Positions 58,248 to 64,000 of a stretch of 64,000 nucleotides of DNA are shown one piece after another. Each line of letters starts with the position of its first letter. Position 1 is the stretch's first letter. The position numbers and the translations under genes were made by a program. The notes below the pieces were generated by a model that was given only the letters and a program-made list of their open reading frames with translations, was not told the DNA's origin and ran no database searches. Source of the stretch: Phlebopus portentosus (Eukaryota; Basidiomycota; Agaricomycetes; Boletales; Boletinellaceae); contig JAYXKI010000002.1 of assembly GCA_037892935.1 (NCBI GenBank), positions 1,116,001 through 1,180,000 on the forward strand. The letters run 5' to 3'.

Positions 58248-60523
58248 ATGTGTGGAATCTGCGCCGTATACGGCATCGAAAACCCTTCACCACTAAGGAC
58301 GAGAGTCCTTGCTCTTTCCAAAAGATTGCGACATAGAGGTCCAGATTGGTCTGGATGCTACGTTGGCAAGGATGCGATTCTGGCACACGAACGGTTGGCG
58401 ATCGTAGGAGTCGGTGATTACCTCGGTATCTTCGTTTTGCTGCCGGATTCTTATGTTTGTATGTCATACAGATACTGGTGCGCAACCGCTCTTTAGCGAT
58501 GACGGCAAGCAAATCCTTGCAGTCAATGGTGAAATTTACAACCATGTCCCTCTGAGGAAGGAGCTTGGTCCAGAAGTCAAATTCAAGACGCATTCAGATT
58601 GTGAAGTTATCCTAGCTCTTGTATGTCGTTATCTAAACAGCATATATGCACATTTTCTGACATTGGTTTCCCTCTGTAGTACAAGAAACATGACAAGGAG
58701 CTCTGCAATCTGCTTGATGGGATGTTCTCGTTTGTCCTCCTCGATGAATCCGTCAGCCCATCTCGGATTATTGCTGCCCGAGATCCTATTGGTATCACAA
58801 CCCTATATCAAGGCTGGGACTCGAAGAAACCTGGCGTTATCTATTTTGCTTCTGAATTGAAAGCTCTTGTTGATGAATGCGACGATATCATTTCTTTCCC
58901 TCCCGGAAATGTCTACGATAGTGCTACAGGGAAGACCGAACGGTACTTCAAGCCATCCTGGTGGTCTACTGATGTGGGACCTGTGCCGACGAAACCCGCC
59001 GATCTAACACTTCTTCGGGAAACCCTTGAAGCTGCAGTCCGCAAGCGGTTGATGAGTGAGGTTCCATATGGCGTCCTACTCAGTGGAGGACTAGACAGTA
59101 GCTTGATCGCCGCAATTGCAGCGCGGGAAACAGAGAAGGTCGCACAAGCACAGTACGAATTCAGGAAACGCAAGCTTGCTGAAGCCCGAAGCGGGCCACC
59201 AACACCGAAAGGCGAAATTGATGAATTTCGTGCGCTGTCCAAATTTGATTTCATGTTCGAACATATGCTTATTTTTCCCTTAGTGACACTCGCTTCATGG
59301 CCGCAACTGCACTCTTTCTCTATCGGTCTCGAGAACTCGCCCGATCTCCTTGCAGCTCGGAAAACAGCACACTACCTCGGAACAGTCCATCATGAATATG
59401 TCTTCACTGTTCAGGAGGGCCTTGACGCCATTCCGGACGTGATATACCATCTGGAGACGTACGACGTGACAACTGTTCGCGCGAGCACACCTATGTACCT
59501 CCTCAGCCGAAAAATCAAAGCTATGGGTGTAAAGATGGTATTGAGTGGCGAAGGCAGCGACGAAATCTTCGGCGGATATCTGTACTTCCATGCGGCTCCA
59601 GACAAAGTGGCTTTCCACCAGGAATGCGTCAAGCGTGTGAAGAACCTTCATACTTCGGATTGTTTACGAGCGAACAAGTGAGAGTTTCATGCACCGAGAA
59701 GTGGATCTACTAATGATTATACCAGATCTACAATGGCATGGGGTCTGGAGGCGCGCGTTCCATTCCTCGACAAGGCCTTCCTTGAGGTCGCGATGAATGT
59801 CGATCCGGCAGAGAAGATGTTTAGTAAAGGTACCCAACAAGAAGTAGACGCGGACGGCTGCCCAAAGATGGAAAAGGTTCGCAATGAACGCCTCGCAAGT
59901 TCCAGCTTGCATCCACTGACTTCTGTTCTATAGTACATTCTCCGCAAGGCATTCGATTGCGCACCAGACGGCAAGGTTCACTAGCTCATTCATTTTACCA
60001 GAGGTAGCCAATGGCTCATGAGAATTTGCTTAGCCTTATCTACCACGATCAATACTTTGGAGACAGAAAGAACAATTCTCAGATGGGGTCGGCTACTCGT
60101 GGATCGATGGGTAAGGCCGCTTCCATTCCTCGCATCTTTCATCCCCTCTGCGCCTGTGCGCACTCAGATTGAATATCGTTTGTTGATGATGTTTTCGCGA
60201 CTGTAGCATGAAAGCCCACGCAGAAGCCTCCATATCTGAAGCCGACTTCGCCAAGCGAGGCGAACGATGGCCTGTCGATACGCCTGATACAAAGGAAGCC
60301 TACCTCATTCGGGAGATCTTTGAAAGTGAGTATCCTTCTTAGGTTCGTTTTTTCTCCCTTTTATTGAATACGCCTCTCTAGGCCACTTCCCGACTGACGC
60401 AGCTGCAAGGACCGCCGTCCGCTGGATCCCTCGCGGAGATTGGGGATGCTCGTCCGATCCTAGCGGTCGGGCGGTAAGCATTCATAACGCTGCATATTCC
60501 GCCCCTTCAGCCTCAGAATGATT
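58248..60523 (+). CDS. ASN: asparagine synthetase (glutamine-hydrolysing)
   Basis: Makes asparagine from aspartate, glutamine and ATP in the cytosol. The N-terminal nucleophile is in [15 protein letters not shown] (Cys2). Glutaminase motifs: [40 protein letters not shown] and [10 protein letters not shown]. The synthetase half has the PP-loop [134 protein letters not shown] and [20 protein letters not shown]. It ends at TGA 60521-60523. The order and length (about 580 residues) are normal. Introns are short, for example 58411-58470, 59254-59285 region, and after DGK and IDG. A TGAGTCA site upstream suggests amino-acid starvation control. Confidence 0.96.
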
Positions 60524-61422
60524 CAATCCATTCATATTCTGCTCCCCCCCCCCCTACTCACATCACTCACTTCCATACGAATTACTTGATTTGGATATTT
60601 GCAGTATCAAGCAAGTTTATAATTAATTCTGTACGGCAAAGAATCGAGGGGAAATCGGTAATACACATATTAAACTAGAAAGAAAAGGAGAGAGTCTATC
60701 CCGATGCATTTACTACTTATTGCTCTTTAGAGAAAGAATGTGCGCATAGACTTACATAGCGGTCGAATGGATAGAACAGGATACAGAACGGGCGGGAAAG
60801 GGGGTGTTGAATGTACGCATGTAAAGACGCATGTATGCATACATTTGCAAGGCACTAGAATAACAAAATGAAAGGAGAAATCCAAGGGCAACTTAAATGA
60901 GTGTGTATCTTGATAGAGGATGTAGAAAAACAAGTTAGACTTAAATGAACAACGGTAAGACTGAAGACGAAAGGAAGAGAAATAGATTAATGAGTGTCGG
61001 TACTCGAGACGAAGAAGAGAGAAAGAAGAGGGATTTTCAAAGGATACACCGGGGGCATGAAGTGTTTAAAGGAGCGTGTCATAAAGCCATGGTCATAAAT
61101 CAAATTGAATGAATGAACGTGGTATAGTTGGATATATCGGATATCGCGCTATTGAGATTAGCGAGAAAGAAGACGACACATTTGTCAACCAGGAAAGAAT
61201 AAAACACAGAGTCTTTAACATCGACATTGGAGAAAAAACAGGAAAAGAGCAGTAGTAAAAATATCAAGACCAAGAACCTTAGACGAAAAAAAAAACCCCC
61301 CCCGAGAAGCTAAAGTCTGAGGGAGGAACAAGAGCATCAAGGTATGGATGGAGAGGGGAGACGCAAGAGAATGCGTGGGTGATTATGCGGATGTAAGGTA
61401 AGAAGCCAAGCTAGAGCCGAAA
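60524..61422. other. intergenic, AT-rich with homopolymer runs
   Basis: About 900 bp between the 3' ends of asparagine synthetase and the RhoGEF gene. There is no supported gene. It holds a C run near 60543-60553 and an A run followed by a C run near 61286-61304, both of which are likely trouble spots for sequencing. Confidence 0.6.
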
Positions 61423-64000
61423 TTAGACAACGTTCAGCTGCGAGCCTGCGGCTACGATCTGGCGGTACAGCCCCACTCCAGAATCCTCAGACGGTGCAGG
61501 AGAAGCAAGAAGCTTGTTCGTCGCCGCAGCAGGCGTTCGCGCTGCACTCGTCTGCGACAAATGCCGAGGGCGCGTGCGAGTGGACGTTGGTGTAGTCGTC
61601 CCAATCGAACGTGTGCTCCCATCCCATGCAGGTCGTCCCGTAGTTGTGCCCGTCGCAGCCGATTTTGCCGATGCATGCCCGTCTTCAGAGTGCATCGGTC
61701 GTCTCGAACTCGGCGTAGCCGCTTGCGTGCGCCGGCTTGCTGGCCGTACGTGAGGGTGATATTCTCGGGGATGAAGGTGTGGCTCCGGGCTGGCAACAAG
61801 CCGAGTGCCAAACTTTGCATTTGCTGATGACTCACGAGCATAGCCTAATGGCGTGAGTGAGCCTTTGCGATTAGTCGTCACCCCTGGACGTGGCTTAGGT
61901 TTGGGCTTGTGAATGGTAACCTTGTCGGCACCCCAGTACGAGAAGCTCATTTTGCTCTTGCGATCCGAGTCAGATGAGTCGGCATCGTCGTCTTCCTCGT
62001 CAGGAGGCATGAGCGAAGACCGCCCCGTTGGGGCAGAGGAGATCACAGTATTTCGAGAACGAACAACGCTACACAGAAAGAGTCAGAAGGTATCTCTTAT
62101 TCAATAATTAGTATAACGAACTCGTCCATGGCAACAACGCCTTGTTTCGGGTCTGGGACATCCGCAATGGCCCAGTTCTCGATCTACGTTGCCTTCAGTT
62201 AGAATGTGAAACAAATAGCCCAGCTTCTTTGTGTCAGCTCACCTTTATAAACTTGTATAAGTTCCGTGGTTTGGTGTGGGCACCCTTGCGGCCTGTTGAT
62301 GCGTACTTCGCCTTCGCCTGGAGGTCAGGTAACGAATTCGTCCTCGAATTTGTTGACGTCGCAAGGGGAAGAGTTGTTATACCCGTCCGCTGGCATCGCA
62401 GTACAACATCGTTGAATGTGACCAACCACAAATCCTTCTTCCCACCAACAGCATTATGAGAGCTTTGCTGAAGCACGTCGCTCAATCTGCGGAACGACGA
62501 CTTGCCCCTGACATTCTTGGACGCCGCATTATTAGCAGCAGATGGCGGCGGGCGAGTAGCCGGCTGCGATAGGATTTGGGAAGGTGGAACAAGTGACTTT
62601 TCTTCGACGAGTAAGCGTGAAGGCTTCGGCAACGCAAGCTGCTTGACCTTCTCAAGTCCCTCTATTCGTGCAAACGCGTCACGAGTGCGGTCTCGCTCTT
62701 CTTTCTGAATCTTCTCGTCCTCGATGCTGCGTACGATAGTCTCTACTTCCGCTACCATCAGTAGGGTGCTTTCATACTCGTAAGTACTCGGGTCCGTGTG
62801 ATAAAGCAAGTTTTGGAACAGTAGAGGGTATTTGAGTAGTCTTTGGAACGGCTTTGAGAGCGAAATAGCAAGGCCAGTCTCGCCTTTCTCGACCGAATCC
62901 TGTTCTAGTTTTTGAAGAACCTTGCAGACTTTTAACCACATAGCTTTGTCCTGGTTCTTGGGGATCTTCTTATCGCTCGCGGTAGATAAGGCATTGTCTA
63001 CCTGTTCGAGAGCTCTCTCGAGATGCAGAACGTACGTCGCGTACTCTCTCAAGATGTTGGACTTGTCTCCTGTTAGACAGGCGAAAAGAAGGGAGACCAA
63101 GAGAAACTCACGTTCGAGACAAAAACATCCGCCAAACTCCGAACGAGAGGGTATTGCTCCTCATATCGCTTCCGTAATCCCTCGCTTAAAGTGACATGCC
63201 CATTGTATATACCGTCTTCAAGTACCTCGAGGCATTTTCGTAAATCCTCAGGCAGTTGATTTGGAGGGACAGAGTCACCGATCAGTGACTCCGGCTGTGG
63301 CGTTGTCCGTCTGAGCTTCTTCAACACGCGTGAGGCGGACGTCTTATCCGTCTTATCCGTTTGCTGTGTTGCAGCATAGGAAACTTCCCGCTCTGGTACT
63401 GCTCCAAAAACGGACTGACGGCCAAGTGACGCAGATGAGCCTTGCGGTGGGCCACGAGGCAGAGGAGGCAGTGACTGATGTGAGCGGGTCGGAAACGGCA
63501 GCGGCACTTTACCCTGCTGCGAACGCTGCGCATTCGTATTATAGGGTGAACGTGGATGGTTGAATTTAGCTATTGCGGCTGCAACTGCAGAAGTTGCACT
63601 GCCATTTCGCTGCTGTGAACGGCTAGGGGTCCCTGAATAGCCCTTGCCCATTTGGTCTTGCGCCTCATCATCATCAGAGTCAGGAGAGTCGTTATCAGGG
63701 TTATTATGTGCGTTATCTTTAGCTGTTGATGGTGTTTCCGGACGCAATCCTGGTGTTGGGGAAAGGAAACGCGCGGCGATGGGAAGATGATCGATGGATT
63801 CCCGCGGCGTGTCTACACGAGCAAAATACTCGTCGTTCTCTAATGGCGTTGGAGAGCACACCGGTGGAGCGGCATATGGATGCAAAAGAGGTTCAATGAA
63901 CGTCTCCTTTAGCTTTGTTAGTTCAATCACATATCTATTAAAGTATAAGTGTATGGCATTATTTGAGTAGCGACAAACACTTACCGCTCTTCACTGGCCA
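61423..64000 (-). CDS. Rho guanine-nucleotide exchange factor, DH domain (partial, 5' end outside window)
   Basis: Dbl-homology exchange factor that activates Rho-type GTPases in polarity and cytoskeleton control. The visible part begins at the right edge with IELTKLKETFIEPLLHPYAA, the conserved start of a DH domain. It has a long Ser/Pro-rich insert (about 200 residues), then LPEDLRKCLEVLEDGIYNGH, SNILREYATYVLHLERALEQ, GLAISLSKPFQRLLKYPLLF and QNLLYHTDPSTYEYESTLLM, the core DH helices. A PH-like part follows (DLWLVTFNDVVLRCQRTG), then a Ser/Thr-rich C-terminus ending VGLYRQIVAAGSQLNVV at 61423. The 200-residue insertion between the DH N-terminal helix and the rest is unusual for animal DH domains but known in fungal ones. 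It is cut by the right edge, so upstream domains are not visible. Confidence 0.88.

Noticed and set aside
1..64000. CRISPR array, prophage or bacterial operon
   Set aside because: No regularly spaced repeats and no phage genes; the introns show a eukaryotic nuclear sequence.

Overview
The window is nuclear DNA of a filamentous fungus, most likely a basidiomycete of the Agaricomycetes (inference). The grounds are about 27 closely packed genes on both strands, many introns of roughly 45-70 nt with GT..CTNA..AG signals (a few GC-AG), and protein families typical of that group: GH55 and membrane-anchored GH5 beta-1,3-glucanases, a ZIFL-type MFS carrier, a penta-EF-hand protein, a Zn2Cys6 regulator, FHIP, and a fungal-style COA1. 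I see no CRISPR array, prophage, rRNA, recognisable tRNA or intact transposon.

Left part (1-13.1 kb): two beta-1,3-glucanase genes (GH55 leftward, cut by the window edge; GH5 rightward) diverge from a 2-kb spacer. They are followed by an unrecognised small gene, a membrane-anchored M24 peptidase, an MFS transporter and an unrecognised 3-exon gene. Next (13.5-26.2 kb): long-chain acyl-CoA synthetase and a penta-EF protein on the minus strand, a 2.7-kb gene-poor stretch, a HAD-like hydrolase, the small respiratory subunit QCR10, a second gene-poor stretch, and the ribosome-biogenesis factor NOP16. Middle (26.9-43.4 kb): Zn2Cys6 transcription factor, an unrecognised small membrane protein, the peroxin PEX13, an FHIP-family trafficking protein, a leucine-rich-repeat protein, a conserved fungal protein of unknown function, mitoribosomal mS38 and pyruvate dehydrogenase E1-alpha. 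Right part (43.6-64 kb): COG6, COA1, phosphatidylinositol synthase, a mitochondrial-type AAA ATPase, NSE1 of the SMC5/6 complex, phosphatidylserine synthase, DNA primase large subunit, asparagine synthetase and a RhoGEF cut by the right edge.

The genes are mostly housekeeping. Themes are mitochondrial function (QCR10, mS38, PDH E1-alpha, COA1, AAA ATPase), phospholipid synthesis (acyl-CoA synthetase, PIS1, CHO1), Golgi and endosome trafficking (COG6, FHIP) and genome maintenance (NSE1, primase). Two promoters carry recognisable control elements: a TGAGTCA site before asparagine synthetase and ACGCGT sites before NSE1 and primase.

An important caveat: at least seven otherwise intact genes contain isolated one-base reading-frame breaks, usually in short homopolymers. 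This looks like residual indel error in the assembly rather than gene decay. I did not find a convincing new multi-gene system. The most novel items are two small unrecognised conserved-looking genes, the conserved fungal protein at 39.0-40.2 kb, and the long unassigned N-terminal region of the AAA ATPase. Exon limits are read by eye, and family names rest on motif recognition without database searches.
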